From positions 310,001 through 374,000 of the forward strand of contig NZ_CAJGZM010000002.1 in NCBI RefSeq assembly GCF_904846175.1: a stretch of DNA of 64,000 bases, in the 5' to 3' direction. The stretch's first letter is position 1. Every line of letters starts with the position of its first letter. Of this stretch, positions 15,124-25,005 are shown one piece after another. The DNA comes from Psychrobacter immobilis. GTDB lineage: Bacteria > Pseudomonadota > Gammaproteobacteria > Pseudomonadales > Moraxellaceae. The translations under genes and the position numbers were made by a program. Below the pieces are notes generated by a model. That model was given only the letters and a program-made list of their open reading frames with translations, did not search any database and was not told where the DNA came from.

Positions 15124-16788
15124 ATGAGTCAACAATATACCATCGCTGATTATTTGTTCGATCGCATCGCAGAAGCTGGTGCGACTGAAATATTTGGTGT
15201 GCCCGGTGATTTTAATTTAACGTTTTTGGATAACGTGATTGCTTCTGATAAATTACGCTGGGTTGGTAATACCAATGAGTTAAATGCTGGTTATGCAGCT
15301 GACGGCTATGCACGTGAGCGAGGCTTTGCGGCTATGGTGACGACTTTTGGTGTCGGCGAGCTGTCGGCGATTAATGCTACCGCTGGCTCTTTTGCTGAAT
15401 ATGCACCAGTGCTGCATGTGGTCGGTGCGCCTAGTACGGCGTTGCAAGATTCAAAACGTCGTATCCACCATACCTTGGGTGACGGGGTGTTTAACCACTT
15501 TATTAAAATGGTAGAACCAGTGACAGTCGCACGGGCGCACATTACACCTGATAACGCTGCCTCTGAGATTGATCGTGTCATCCGCTTGATTCTTAAAAAG
15601 CATCGTCCAGGTTACTTATTGCTATCACCAGATGTGGCAAAAACGCCGATTTATCCGCCGACGACTAAGCTTGTTGATAGTGAAGAAGACATCACTAGCC
15701 AAGCGGCGCTAGCAGACTTTAAGCAAGCGTTGATAGAATTTTTACCCAATAAAACTACGACTTTGATGGCAGACTTGATGGTGCATCGTTTGGGATTACA
15801 GAGTCAGCTGAAAGCCTTAATTGCTGATACCGACATTCCTTATACAACGTTATCATGGGGCAAAACCTTGCTTGATGAAAATAGCGAGCGTTGGGCAGGT
15901 ACTTATGCTGGCGTGGCATCGCGTCCTGTGGTTAAAGACGCAGTAGAAAATTGCGAATGTTTAATTAAAATCGGCGTGCAATATACCGATACCACTACCG
16001 CAGGCTTTAGCCAAGACATCGATGAAAAAGTCGTGGTCGATTTACATTATGAGCGTGCGTCTATTAGCGGTCAGAACTTTGCCCCGATTGCGCTAAAGGA
16101 TGCCCTGCAAACACTGCATGAAGTCATGACCTCGGGTATCAATATCGTACCTAAGCAGTTCTGTAGAGAGATGAAACCCCATGAGCAAAATGGCAAGGAT
16201 GATGAGCCTATTCGCCAAGATGATTTATGGCACATCATCGCTGATGCGCTCGATGATAAAAATCTGGTATTTTCTGACCAAGGTACGGCGTATTTTGGTA
16301 TCAGTGATGTGCGTCTACCAGAAGGTGTGACGTCTTATGGTCAGCCGATGTGGGGCTCGATTGGTTATACCTTACCCGCGAGTTTAGGTGGTGCGATTGC
16401 GTCACCGCATAAACGCAGTATCTTACTGATTGGTGATGGTTCTGCTTTATTGACCATTCAAGAAATTGCAGTAATGATTCAGGAGCGCATTAATCCTGTG
16501 ATTGTACTGATTAATAATGACGGCTATACCGTTGAGCGCGCGATTCATGGTGAGAACCAACGCTATAATGATATTCCCAAGTGTGATTGGCAGATGATGC
16601 CAAAAGCCTTTGGTGCAACGGAAGAAAATAGCTTAATTATGAAAGTGGAAACTGCTGGCGAATTAAAAGCAGCTTTAAAGAAAGCAGCTGCTACCAAAGA
16701 TAAATTGGTGATGTTAGAGGTGATTGCCGATAAGCATGATATTCCACCATTATTAGCTGATATCAGTGCCGCCCTTAAGCCTAAGTAG
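15124..16788 (+). CDS. Thiamine-diphosphate 2-keto acid decarboxylase (indolepyruvate/pyruvate type)
   Basis: The product has 554 residues, the usual length. Key features are FGVPGDFN, the catalytic Glu in NTNELNAGYAADGYAR, the adjacent active-site histidines in RRIHHTLGDG and the ThDP/Mg motif GDGSALLTIQEIA...INNDGYTVER. It converts a 2-keto acid to the aldehyde and CO2 in the cytoplasm. Substrate could be indolepyruvate, phenylpyruvate, pyruvate or branched-chain keto acids; sequence alone does not decide. AAGGATAAGT precedes the ATG. It is a single gene with its own terminator at 16837. It stands just outside the tRNA-Gly island edge. Confidence 0.88.
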   Translation: MSQQYTIADYLFDRIAEAGATEIFGVPGDFNLTFLDNVIASDKLRWVGNTNELNAGYAADGYARERGFAAMVTTFGVGELSAINATAGSFAEYAPVLHVVGAPSTALQDSKRRIHHTLGDGVFNHFIKMVEPVTVARAHITPDNAASEIDRVIRLILKKHRPGYLLLSPDVAKTPIYPPTTKLVDSEEDITSQAALADFKQALIEFLPNKTTTLMADLMVHRLGLQSQLKALIADTDIPYTTLSWGKTLLDENSERWAGTYAGVASRPVVKDAVENCECLIKIGVQYTDTTTAGFSQDIDEKVVVDLHYERASISGQNFAPIALKDALQTLHEVMTSGINIVPKQFCREMKPHEQNGKDDEPIRQDDLWHIIADALDDKNLVFSDQGTAYFGISDVRLPEGVTSYGQPMWGSIGYTLPASLGGAIASPHKRSILLIGDGSALLTIQEIAVMIQERINPVIVLINNDGYTVERAIHGENQRYNDIPKCDWQMMPKAFGATEENSLIMKVETAGELKAALKKAAATKDKLVMLEVIADKHDIPPLLADISAALKPK

Positions 16789-16836
16789 ATATAAGGTTTT
16801 TTCACTAAAATTATTTATTAAGCGTTTATAAACAAG

Positions 16837-16875
16837 AAAAGCCCTATTTGGCGTTATGCTAAGTAGGGCTTTTTT
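16837..16875 (+). terminator. Terminator of the decarboxylase gene
   Basis: AAAAGCCCTA pairs with TAGGGCTTTT, and the 3' arm runs into a T tract. The rest of the gap (16876-17165) holds the antiporter upstream region; I see no gene or convincing promoter there. Confidence 0.8.
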
Positions 16876-17165
16876 GATGGTTAAAAAGTTTATAGGTGCG
16901 CTAAAAGCCTTTATGATTGGACGATATAAATGAGTAGTCATTGACATTTTTATATGAATTGCAGGCTAGCGACGCTTAACACAAACTACCGTTAGGATTC
17001 TATGTTATACAATAGAGTAGGCTTTTAAGGTTAGATGTTTAAGAAAATTAAATTAAGATTATTTAATTTAGAGCACTTAAATTTGCAACTTTTTGGAACA
17101 ACGACGCTAGAAAATATTAAAGCGCACACTCACATAATAATGATTAAAAATAGGGCTTAAAAAAG

Positions 17166-18956
17166 ATGGATACCTTAAATATCCTGTATCTCGTAGGAGC
17201 AGTATTAATTTTTGCCAGTATCATGGCAAGTACGCTATCGGCGCGTTTGGGCGTTCCTCTTCTGCTATTATTTTTAGTCGTCGGGATGCTCGCCGGCGAA
17301 GAAGGTATATTGGGTATCGAGTTTTCTCAATATGGCATTGCTAACTTCGTCGGGCAGGCGGCGTTGGCCTGTATTTTGCTAGATGGTGGACTGCGCACCT
17401 CTTTTAAATCTTTCCGAGTCGGACTGAAACCAGCAATCACGCTTGCCACTTGGGGTGTACTTGCGACGGTCATGATACTGGGTGTATTCGTCACCTGGCT
17501 GCTTGATGTCGATTGGCGCTTTGGGCTATTGATGGCGGCTATTGTCGGCTCGACCGATGCGGCAGCAGTATTTTCACTGCTGCGTAATGGCGGCGTCAAA
17601 CTTAACGACCGTGTACAAGCGACTTTAGAGTTAGAGTCTGGTGCCAACGATCCTTTAGCTATTCTGTTGGTGACAGGATTGATTGCTTTAAATGTTGACC
17701 CTGCCGGACAAACCGTGTTTGGCTTTTTAGGCTTGCTGTTACAACAGCTTAGCTTTGGCTTAGGGATGGGCTTACTGTTTGGGTACTTATTGGCGCGATT
17801 ATTGCCCAAGGTGCATTTGGCAGAAGGCATGTATGCCATCTTGATACTCTCTGCTGGCTTGGCGGTGTTTGCAGCGACCAATTTGATCGGTGGGAGCGGA
17901 TTTTTAGCTGTTTATCTCACTGGGGTGCTGATAGGAAACCATAAAGTACGCTCGACCGAGCATGTCATGCGGGTGATGGACAGCTTTGCATGGTTATCAC
18001 AAGCGGTATTGTTTGTTGTGCTGGGCTTATTGGTCACGCCATCAAACGTCATCAACGTTTGGTATTACTCTGTTGCGATTGCCGCCTTTATGATTTTAAT
18101 TGCCCGTCCTATCGCCGTTTATAGCAGCGTTAAACCCTTTAAGTTTAAAGACAGAGAAATCGGTTTTATTTCTTGGGTTGGCTTGCGCGGTGCTGTTCCT
18201 ATTACCCTTGCGATTTTACCAGTGATGGCAGGTATTGATGGCGCCTTTATGCTATTTGATATTGCTTTTGGCGTGGTGGTTTTATCATTGATTTTGCAAG
18301 GCACTACCATTCCCTTTATGGCGGATTTATTCAAAGTACGTATTCCTAATAATAAAGACCCCGAGGAGAAGCATGAGGTTTGGGTGTCCGACAAGGCGAG
18401 TATTACCTTATATCAGTTCCAAGTAAAGTCAGGTGCATTTGCGATTGGTCGCCATCCGAGGGGTATCTCTAACCGCGTTAACCCTAATGAGATTAGTGTT
18501 TTTGCTTTGGTACGTGGGCAACAAATTGTGATTGTTGAAGAAGATACTAAGCTGAAATTTGGTGATAGCGTTTGGTATGCCATGCGTGGCAATCATGCCA
18601 GCCAAATAGCTAAGATTTTTAATGATACCACTTTGGATCGTAAAGCCATCGATGATTTTTATGGCGATTGGCTACTATCGCCGAGCGTTAAACTGGGCGA
18701 TTTACCGTTTTTTACTGGTGTGATGACCTCCGAATCATTGGTCGATAAGCTTAAGTCCAAACCTGAAGATAACGAAAAAAATATGTGGGAGCAAACGGTT
18801 GCTGAATATGTCAAAGATAGCTTAGATATGGCACCGGTTTCCGGCGATACGGTGGCAATTAATGATGAATGGTCACTGGTTATCAAGGAAGTCGATGATA
18901 AAGGCAAGCTTAGAACCATTGGTTTAAAACGTGAAGAATTGGCTAAGCAAGCATAG
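17166..18956 (+). CDS. nhaP2: Potassium/proton antiporter, CPA1 family (NhaP2/CvrA-like)
   Basis: The product has 596 residues. About twelve hydrophobic segments fill residues 1-390, including LLLFLVVGMLAGEEG, GSTDAAAVFSLLRNGG and ELESGANDPLAILLV, the last holding the conserved ion-binding Asp. The cytoplasmic C-terminus (about 400-590) begins with a TrkA-C/RCK-C-like region (ITLYQFQVKSGAFAIGRHPRG) and a domain typical of NhaP2/CvrA. The protein exchanges K+ (or Na+) for protons at the inner membrane and helps with volume and pH control. The gene is a monocistron between two terminators. Confidence 0.9.
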   Translation: MDTLNILYLVGAVLIFASIMASTLSARLGVPLLLLFLVVGMLAGEEGILGIEFSQYGIANFVGQAALACILLDGGLRTSFKSFRVGLKPAITLATWGVLATVMILGVFVTWLLDVDWRFGLLMAAIVGSTDAAAVFSLLRNGGVKLNDRVQATLELESGANDPLAILLVTGLIALNVDPAGQTVFGFLGLLLQQLSFGLGMGLLFGYLLARLLPKVHLAEGMYAILILSAGLAVFAATNLIGGSGFLAVYLTGVLIGNHKVRSTEHVMRVMDSFAWLSQAVLFVVLGLLVTPSNVINVWYYSVAIAAFMILIARPIAVYSSVKPFKFKDREIGFISWVGLRGAVPITLAILPVMAGIDGAFMLFDIAFGVVVLSLILQGTTIPFMADLFKVRIPNNKDPEEKHEVWVSDKASITLYQFQVKSGAFAIGRHPRGISNRVNPNEISVFALVRGQQIVIVEEDTKLKFGDSVWYAMRGNHASQIAKIFNDTTLDRKAIDDFYGDWLLSPSVKLGDLPFFTGVMTSESLVDKLKSKPEDNEKNMWEQTVAEYVKDSLDMAPVSGDTVAINDEWSLVIKEVDDKGKLRTIGLKREELAKQA

Positions 18957-19045
18957 TAACTTAACCGCTGATAGCTTGAAGTAAGAATGGGTCGTTAACT
19001 AAAAATTCATAACTATTTCGGATAAATGGCCTATTTCTAAGCCGA

Positions 19046-19095
19046 AAAGAGCCCTGTCAAATGTTATTACTAGCACAAGATAGGGCTTTTCTTAT
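19046..19095. terminator. Bidirectional terminator between convergent genes
   Basis: AGCCCTGTC (19050-19058) pairs with GATAGGGCT (19079-19087), with one G-U pair. A stretches precede and T stretches follow, so it can serve both the antiporter and the convergent CAP gene. Confidence 0.7.
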
Positions 19096-19126
19096 TTGCT
19101 GAAGTTTTTACGAATGAGAAGAGCTC

Positions 19127-20383
19127 TTAGCTGTAATTGACCGGACCTGTTTTAAAGGTAAATGCTCTCGTTTCTAGGTTTTCATTGTCGATCAAAATAT
19201 CAAAGCTTACCTGATAGTCGCTATTACCATACAAACCACAGTTTTGGCCTTTACGATTACCGACTTCACAGCTCTTTAAATGATCGGTAATAGGCAGTAT
19301 GAAAGCCTCGTTTGCTGGTAACTGATAGGAAGTGCCTTTATGCGGATCATTATCTGTATCAATCATATTAATAGGAATATTGATATTTCTTTTGACATCG
19401 ATAATTTTCACATTACTGACTTTGATAGTGTTTGCATCGGCCAATCTAATATGTACGGGGTGACCGATAGGGTCAGTGGCTAAGTTACGATTTGTGCCCT
19501 GAACAGGATTGGGAGATTCATTAAATAGCCCTGTCTTCACCCCTATACTTGCGGCACAAGGGTAGGTGATGATTTTATTGGCAATATTTTTAGGGGTTGT
19601 AATGCTTCCTGCAATGCTCGTGACGAACAAATAACCTTTAGAAGTGTTGGCGTCTTTTTCAAAAGGTGTATAAGTGACTAAGCCTGCGCCTGTGCTATTC
19701 ATATTGGGATTTACCAGTGTCCGCATATGATAAGGGGCTGATAGCAGGCCGCGCGCCATATCTATTGCATGAGTATCAGGCGATAAGCTCAGACCATTCG
19801 AAGAATAGGCGGTTCTGTGAGAAATGTTTTCACCAGCGATATAGCTGCTATTTGGATAATTGGCAGCGATAAGGCGATCTTTAAAATTAACGCCAGAATA
19901 ATAAGGATTGTTTATGCCCGTTGTTTTTTCTAAGCCCACCAGAGGTTGCTGGCTATGAGCATTAAAACTGTTCACATTGGCATTTGAGAACACATGCTGA
20001 ATGTACTGGGCATGCTGAACTGACAAACGTTCTAAATCATTATCATACGACAGTCCGCCAAGCCCACAAGCCTGCCGTTCTAAACTAATCAAGTTCATTC
20101 CGGCAATGGAGGCAGTAGGATGGTTTTTATTACTTACTGTACTGATAGGTATCGTTTCAGTTTTTTCGGCAGGCGTGCCTCCTACTGACGGAGTATTTGT
20201 ATCCTCTGGTGTTTCTTGTGGCTTTTCAGTAGGTGGTTTACCTGGTGACGTTTCGGTATCTGTTGGGAGTTTGCCGTCATTTTTTGATGGCTTATCGCTA
20301 TTTGAATCACCGCTGCCACCGCCACCACAGGCAACCAGAAACGTACTTAATAATAAAATGCTAACCCTAATATTTTTACCCAC
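19127..20383 (-). CDS. CAP-domain lipoprotein
   Basis: The product has 418 residues with a lipoprotein signal and lipobox LVAC followed by Gly-rich GGGGSG. A Pro/Thr/Glu-rich linker covers about 25-80. Residues about 95-250 fit a CAP/SCP-like domain: an ISLERQACGLGGLSYDNDLERLSVQHAQY helix pair, a His/Ser-rich stretch (NAHSQQ), AGENISH, and later a SAPYHMRTLVNP block. A further ~150 residues form an unassigned beta-rich C-terminus. Bacterial CAP proteins are secreted or surface proteins of mostly unknown activity. The linker and single-gene layout suggest an outer-membrane-anchored protein. Confidence 0.8.
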   Translation of the reverse strand: MGKNIRVSILLLSTFLVACGGGGSGDSNSDKPSKNDGKLPTDTETSPGKPPTEKPQETPEDTNTPSVGGTPAEKTETIPISTVSNKNHPTASIAGMNLISLERQACGLGGLSYDNDLERLSVQHAQYIQHVFSNANVNSFNAHSQQPLVGLEKTTGINNPYYSGVNFKDRLIAANYPNSSYIAGENISHRTAYSSNGLSLSPDTHAIDMARGLLSAPYHMRTLVNPNMNSTGAGLVTYTPFEKDANTSKGYLFVTSIAGSITTPKNIANKIITYPCAASIGVKTGLFNESPNPVQGTNRNLATDPIGHPVHIRLADANTIKVSNVKIIDVKRNINIPINMIDTDNDPHKGTSYQLPANEAFILPITDHLKSCEVGNRKGQNCGLYGNSDYQVSFDILIDNENLETRAFTFKTGPVNYS

Positions 20384-20576
20384 TAGCTGCCCCTAAAGTT
20401 ATACCCGCGTATCGGTCTAATAATGATTGTTGCTGATGATTTTAGCTATGTTAGCCTGTGCTTTTTAGCATAACTTTATTATAAAGTAATCCTGCAATGA
20501 AAAATTCGTTTTAAATCGATATGACCTTAAGATTACATTATTTAAGATTTTGTAGTTGGCTCACTAAATAAGCATT

Positions 20577-20616
20577 AAAAAAGTCCTTTATAGAGTAACT
20601 CTATAAAGGACTTTTT
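20577..20616 (-). terminator. Terminator of the DUF2058 gene
   Basis: A long almost perfect hairpin, AAGTCCTTTATAGAG with CTCTATAAAGGACTT, is flanked by A and T runs. It lies about 50 bp after the DUF2058 stop on the minus strand. Confidence 0.8.
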
Positions 20617-20664
20617 CAGTAAATAGGATAATCAGAATCTCATTCTTCAATATTTAAGAATAAG

Positions 20665-21198
20665 TTACCACATTAAATCATCTGGAATGACATAAGCAGC
20701 ATAAGGGTCATCTTCTGCCAGCTCAACCTCTGATTTGTCATTCGACACCACCATAAAGCCTTCGAGCTTGGAGTTGATACGGTCAGCCAATGGGCGAGGA
20801 AGCAGCGCGTAATCGTCTTCTAAGCGCGCAATCACCACATGACCTGCCACTATTTGATCATAGAGCTTTTGGGTAATATAAATCTTTTTAATTTTCGCAT
20901 CGTCAACAAATTGATAGGTGACGTCACCCTGTATTTCTGTGATTTGGTGTTGCTTAATCATCTGAATGACATTGGCTCTTAGCATTTTTTCTTCTAAAAT
21001 CTGCTGTTTTTCCTGATTAAGCTTTTGGTCTTTTTCTATTTTTTTGGCTTGAGCGTCTGCCAAGGCTTTTTTGGCTTCAAGGTTTGAGGCGTCGCCAGTA
21101 CGCTTGGCATGCTGCGACTGTTTGCTGATTTTTTTGGCTTTTTTGCTATCCACCAATCCAGCTTTTAAGAGTTGTTCTTGTAGGGCGTTTTTGGCCAT
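20665..21198 (-). CDS. DUF2058 domain protein (YaiL-like)
   Basis: The product has 177 residues. It opens with NALQEQLLKAGLVDSKKAKK, then a long Lys/Gln/Glu-rich helical stretch (about 25-80), and ends with a compact domain containing YQFVDDAKIKKIYI, AGHVVIARLEDDYALLPRPLA and DDPYAAYVIPDDLMW. This is the DUF2058/YaiL family, annotated as nucleoprotein- or polynucleotide-associated. The charged helical part suggests RNA or DNA contact. Function is not established. It is a single gene with its own terminator. Confidence 0.88.
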   Translation of the reverse strand: MAKNALQEQLLKAGLVDSKKAKKISKQSQHAKRTGDASNLEAKKALADAQAKKIEKDQKLNQEKQQILEEKMLRANVIQMIKQHQITEIQGDVTYQFVDDAKIKKIYITQKLYDQIVAGHVVIARLEDDYALLPRPLADRINSKLEGFMVVSNDKSEVELAEDDPYAAYVIPDDLMW

Positions 21199-21462
21199 GT
21201 CTTTATTACCTAAGTACCTAAGTGAAATTACCTAAATCTGAAACTGCCTAAATCGTAGCATTTAAAAAGTCATGGTAACAAATTTTGCCCAGACATGTCA
21301 TCACATTGAGCGGGCTAATCACTTATTAAGAGAGTAGCTTTAATGATGGCCGCTAGAGTTTTAACTAGGGTATGTCATCAATTAAGCTAAACGACATTGC
21401 CTGCTACCATTCAGCCTAATTATTTTAAACAGAATACTCATATTGGGCTATTCATCTTTATA

Positions 21463-22113
21463 TTATTGAAGACTTTCTATGTCAGGCTTAGATATCGCTC
21501 GCCACAAAATCACAAACAACGCATCAAAATCTTTGTTTATCGGCGTATGGCTCTGACGCATGATATGCATTAATCCTAGACGGCTAATAAATCCCATAAA
21601 CACATCGAACAAAATATATAGCGGCACGCTGTCGTTCAATACACCGCGTTTTTGCCCATCTTCTAATACATCCAAAAATGCACCAATCAGCTCTTTATTC
21701 TCATAAATAGCGATACTGCGAATACGGGATACTGATACCGAGGAAAGTACCATCACTGCATCGGGATGGGTATCAACAAAGTCAAAACATACCCAAAGCG
21801 TCTTACGCAATCGATCTTTCACGCTATCAATCCCTTGTAAGTGATCCATGATTCGTTCAGCCAATCTGCCAAGCACAATATCCATAATGGTATTAAATAG
21901 GGTTTGCTTATCGCCAAAGTATTTGTAGAGCGTTTGCAGTGACACGTTGGCAGATTTGGCAATTTGCGCCATCGTCACTTCACTAGGGTCGAAGCCTGCA
22001 AAAACTTTACGAACTGCTTTTTCAATCTTATCCAAGGTGGCAGGTCGCATATCTGCCAACGGTGCCAATTGATGAGGTGTCGTAAGGCTGTCCTTTGGGC
22101 TGACCCTTGTCAT
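21463..22113 (-). CDS. TetR/AcrR-family regulator of the beta-oxidation operon
   Basis: The product has 216 residues. The N-terminal HTH is clear (TMAQIAKSANVSLQTLYKYF, about residues 43-62), followed by a helical ligand-binding domain. The gene is divergent to the acyl-CoA dehydrogenase operon, and the 277 bp gap holds two copies of GGTAA-N6-TTACC (22185 and 22293). It is therefore probably a repressor of itself and the operon that senses an acyl-CoA or fatty acid. The ligand is inferred from the neighbours only. Confidence 0.85.
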   Translation of the reverse strand: MTRVSPKDSLTTPHQLAPLADMRPATLDKIEKAVRKVFAGFDPSEVTMAQIAKSANVSLQTLYKYFGDKQTLFNTIMDIVLGRLAERIMDHLQGIDSVKDRLRKTLWVCFDFVDTHPDAVMVLSSVSVSRIRSIAIYENKELIGAFLDVLEDGQKRGVLNDSVPLYILFDVFMGFISRLGLMHIMRQSHTPINKDFDALFVILWRAISKPDIESLQ

Positions 22114-22183
22114 GAATATTTACTCCTATATATTTTGCTTGAGTGAGAGTGAGTTTCTTTATTGATCTTACGAAACATAATTA

Positions 22184-22201
22184 TGGTAACTTATATTACC
22201 A
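22184..22201. promoter_or_regulatory. Candidate TetR operator 1
   Basis: TGGTAA-CTTATA-TTACCA is a perfect 6+6 inverted repeat 70 bp upstream of the TetR start. It shares the GGTAA-N6-TTACC pattern with the second site. Confidence 0.6.
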
Positions 22202-22292
22202 TTTAAATTAAACAGATTGAATAAAGTATTTTGATAACCTAGTATATCTGTCACGAGTTAATGTTTGTATAGATTTAAGGTCTTGTACAAAG

Positions 22293-22308
22293 GGTAATTT
22301 AAATTACC
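22293..22308. promoter_or_regulatory. Candidate TetR operator 2
   Basis: GGTAATTTAAATTACC is a perfect 16 bp palindrome about 80 bp before the acyl-CoA dehydrogenase start. Its centre lies 108 bp from that of operator 1. Confidence 0.65.
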
Positions 22309-22390
22309 ATTAATTGCTACTCTTAATAAAACTTTAATTCCAGCACAATTAATTTAATTATATTTTTAATTTAAACCAAGGATGGATAGC

Positions 22391-23542
22391 ATGAGTATTG
22401 AAGCCTTTGCCTCAAACTGGATGACCGAAGAACATAGTATGGTGTATGACAGTGCTTTGAAGATGTTCCAAAGTTGGGAGTCTAAAGACGAGCAGTGGCG
22501 TGAAAACGGCATGATTGACCGTGAAGCTTGGAACGAAGCAGGCGAGATGGGCTTTTTATGTGCCTCTATACCAGAAGAGTACGGCGGCGGCGGCGGTAAC
22601 TTTGGTCATGAAGCTGCTATTTTGTTAGCTCAAGCACAAGCGAACCAAGCGGGCTATGGCGGTATGGTACATTCAGGTATCGTTGCCCCTTATATCTATA
22701 AGCTTGGTACTGAAGATCAGAAGAAATCGTTATTACCTAAGATGGCTACTGGCGAATACGTCGCTGCTATTGCGATGACTGAACCTACCACTGGTTCTGA
22801 CTTACAAGCTATCAAGACTTACGCGATAAAAGAAGGTGATGACTATCTCATCAATGGCTCAAAAACATTTATCACGAACGGTCAGCATGCAAACCTTGTT
22901 CTATTAGCCTGTAAAACAGACCGCGAGCAGGGTGCTCAGGGCGTCTCACTTATCTTGGTCGAGACGGACGGTTTAGAAGGTTTCTCACGTGGACGTAACC
23001 TTAAAAAGACTGGCTTGGCTGGTCAGGATACCTCGGAGCTATTCTTTAGTAATGTCCGTGTGCCACAAAAAAACGTATTAGGCGGTATGGAAGGTTTAGG
23101 TTTCATACAAATGATGCAAGAGCTGCCACAAGAGCGTCTGATTATTGCCTTAAGTGGTTGCGGTGCTATGAAACTTGCTTTAGAGCTGACGCTTGATTAT
23201 GTCAAGCAGCGCGAAGCTTTTGGTAAGCCGATTTGGAAGTTTCAAAACACGCGCTTCAAGTTAGCTGAAGTACAAGCTGATTATTTAGCGGTAAAAGCTT
23301 TGTGTGATTCTGCTGTTGAGGCGCAGATAGAGGGTAAGCTTACCGCAGCCCAAGCCTCATTAATTAAGTACTGGGTCACTGAAAAACAGTGCAAAACGAT
23401 GGATGAGTGCTTACAGCTATTTGGTGGTTATGGTTATATGTCCGAGTATCCTATCGCTCGTATGTATGCTGATGCCCGCGTACAAAAAATCTACGGCGGC
23501 ACCAATGAGATTATGAAGGAGTTGGCTTCACGCTTTATGTAA
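22391..23542 (+). CDS. Acyl-CoA dehydrogenase
   Basis: The start is better placed at ATG 22391 (383 residues) than at 22382, since CAAGG (22377-22381) is correctly spaced only for the former. It has the normal FAD-dependent acyl-CoA dehydrogenase layout: an N-terminal helical domain, the AMTEPTTGSDLQAIKT substrate/FAD strand motif, KTFITNGQHANLV, and the C-terminal helices with YADARVQKIYGGTNEIMKEL, whose Glu is the usual catalytic base. It introduces the alpha-beta double bond in an acyl-CoA. It is the first gene of the beta-oxidation operon. Chain-length or branched-chain preference cannot be read from sequence. Confidence 0.9.
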   Translation: MSIEAFASNWMTEEHSMVYDSALKMFQSWESKDEQWRENGMIDREAWNEAGEMGFLCASIPEEYGGGGGNFGHEAAILLAQAQANQAGYGGMVHSGIVAPYIYKLGTEDQKKSLLPKMATGEYVAAIAMTEPTTGSDLQAIKTYAIKEGDDYLINGSKTFITNGQHANLVLLACKTDREQGAQGVSLILVETDGLEGFSRGRNLKKTGLAGQDTSELFFSNVRVPQKNVLGGMEGLGFIQMMQELPQERLIIALSGCGAMKLALELTLDYVKQREAFGKPIWKFQNTRFKLAEVQADYLAVKALCDSAVEAQIEGKLTAAQASLIKYWVTEKQCKTMDECLQLFGGYGYMSEYPIARMYADARVQKIYGGTNEIMKELASRFM

Positions 23543-23720
23543 TAGCGTTAGGTGAAACCAAGCCGCTTTATGTAAACCGCTGTATGCAGATAAATACATA
23601 CCAGCCAATATACGAATGTTATTAAGCCAAATGTTATTAAGCATTGAATTGAGGAGAATATATTCTCCTCAAAACTTCATTATCTAACACATATCCAATG
23701 AAATATTAAAGGGATTTATT

Positions 23721-24929
23721 ATGACCGAGACCGCTTATATCTATGATGCCATCCGCACCCCACGTGGCAAAGGCAAAAAAGATGGCTCCCTCCATCAGGC
23801 GTCACCTATTTGGCTGACTCGCACGCTACTCAAAGAGATGCAGCAGCGCCACAATTTAGACACCAGTTTGGTTGATGATGTGGTGCTGGGCTGTGTGACA
23901 CCAGTTGGCGAGCAAGGCTCTGATATTGCCCGTATTGCTGTTATTGATGCTGGCTGGGATCAAAGTGTCGCAGGTGTGACTTTATCACGCTACTGCGCAT
24001 CCGGTCTTGAGTCTATCAATCTTGCTGCTGCCAAAGTGATGTCTGGTATGGAGGATATGGTCGTTGCTGGTGGTGTTGAGTCAATGAGCCGCGTGCCAAT
24101 GGGTTCTGATGGCGGCGCTTGGTATATGGATCCCCGTGTCAATGATGCCACAAGTTTTGTCCCTCAAGGCGTAGGCGCTGATACCATCGCAACGCTAAAA
24201 GGCTTTAGCCGTAAAGACGTTGATGAGTTTGCATCAGAGTCACACAGAAGAGCCGCCGCCGCTTGGGAAAAAGGCTACTACGGTAAATCAGTGGCTCCAG
24301 TCAAAGATTTAAACGGTTTATTGCTATTAGACAAAGACGAAACCATTCGTCCGAACACTTCAGTAGAGACTTTAGCTGGCCTAAACCCATCCTTTATGAT
24401 GCCAGGAAAAATGGGCTTCGATGGCGTTATTCTTGATAAATATACGACGATTGAAAACGTCAACCACGTACATCACGCTGGTAACTCATCGGGTATCGTT
24501 GATGGTGCGGCAATTTGCCTCATCGGTAGTGCGGCTGCCGGTCAAAAAGCTGGTCTTAAGCCACGTGCCAAAATCACTATGGCATCAGTCATTGGCTCAG
24601 AGCCAGCTATTATGCTGACTGGTCCTACACCCGCTTGTAAAAAAGCCTTGGCTAAAGCCGGTATGACTGCTGCTGATATCGATCTTTGGGAGATTAACGA
24701 AGCCTTTGCTGCTGTACCGCTTAATACTGCGGATGATTTTGGCCTCTCGCTTGATATCGTCAACGTCAACGGTGGCGCTATCGCGATGGGTCACCCCCTT
24801 GGTGCGACAGGCGCGATGCTGCTGACCACGGTGCTCGATGAGCTAGAACGCCGCGACCTAAAAACAGCTATGATTACCCTATGTGTGGGTGGTGGTATGG
24901 GTATTGCGACTATCATTGAACGTGTATAA
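23721..24929 (+). CDS. Acetyl-CoA acyltransferase (thiolase)
   Basis: The product has 402 residues, a full-length thiolase. The nucleophilic Cys is in [11 protein letters not shown], the His in [15 protein letters not shown] and the second Cys in [20 protein letters not shown] is also present. It cleaves 3-ketoacyl-CoA to acetyl-CoA (or propionyl-CoA for methyl-branched chains) and the shortened acyl-CoA. It is in tandem with the dehydrogenase and multifunctional enzyme genes. The 178 bp gap after the dehydrogenase is long for an operon, but no terminator is obvious. AAAGGGA precedes the ATG. Confidence 0.9.
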   Translation: MTETAYIYDAIRTPRGKGKKDGSLHQASPIWLTRTLLKEMQQRHNLDTSLVDDVVLGCVTPVGEQGSDIARIAVIDAGWDQSVAGVTLSRYCASGLESINLAAAKVMSGMEDMVVAGGVESMSRVPMGSDGGAWYMDPRVNDATSFVPQGVGADTIATLKGFSRKDVDEFASESHRRAAAAWEKGYYGKSVAPVKDLNGLLLLDKDETIRPNTSVETLAGLNPSFMMPGKMGFDGVILDKYTTIENVNHVHHAGNSSGIVDGAAICLIGSAAAGQKAGLKPRAKITMASVIGSEPAIMLTGPTPACKKALAKAGMTAADIDLWEINEAFAAVPLNTADDFGLSLDIVNVNGGAIAMGHPLGATGAMLLTTVLDELERRDLKTAMITLCVGGGMGIATIIERV

Positions 24930-25005
24930 AACGTTGATAAAATATTGATAAATAATGGTTTTCAATGACCAATCGTACCGCATAATAAATTAAGAAGGAC
25001 TGAAT

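Noticed and set aside
15124-16788. Naming the keto-acid decarboxylase as ipdC or pdc
   Set aside because: The residues seen are common to both groups; substrate cannot be decided without closer comparison.
17327-17881. 184-codon frame antisense to the antiporter gene
   Set aside because: It is a shadow of a strongly recognisable coding frame, with Ser/Pro/Lys-rich composition typical of antisense reading.
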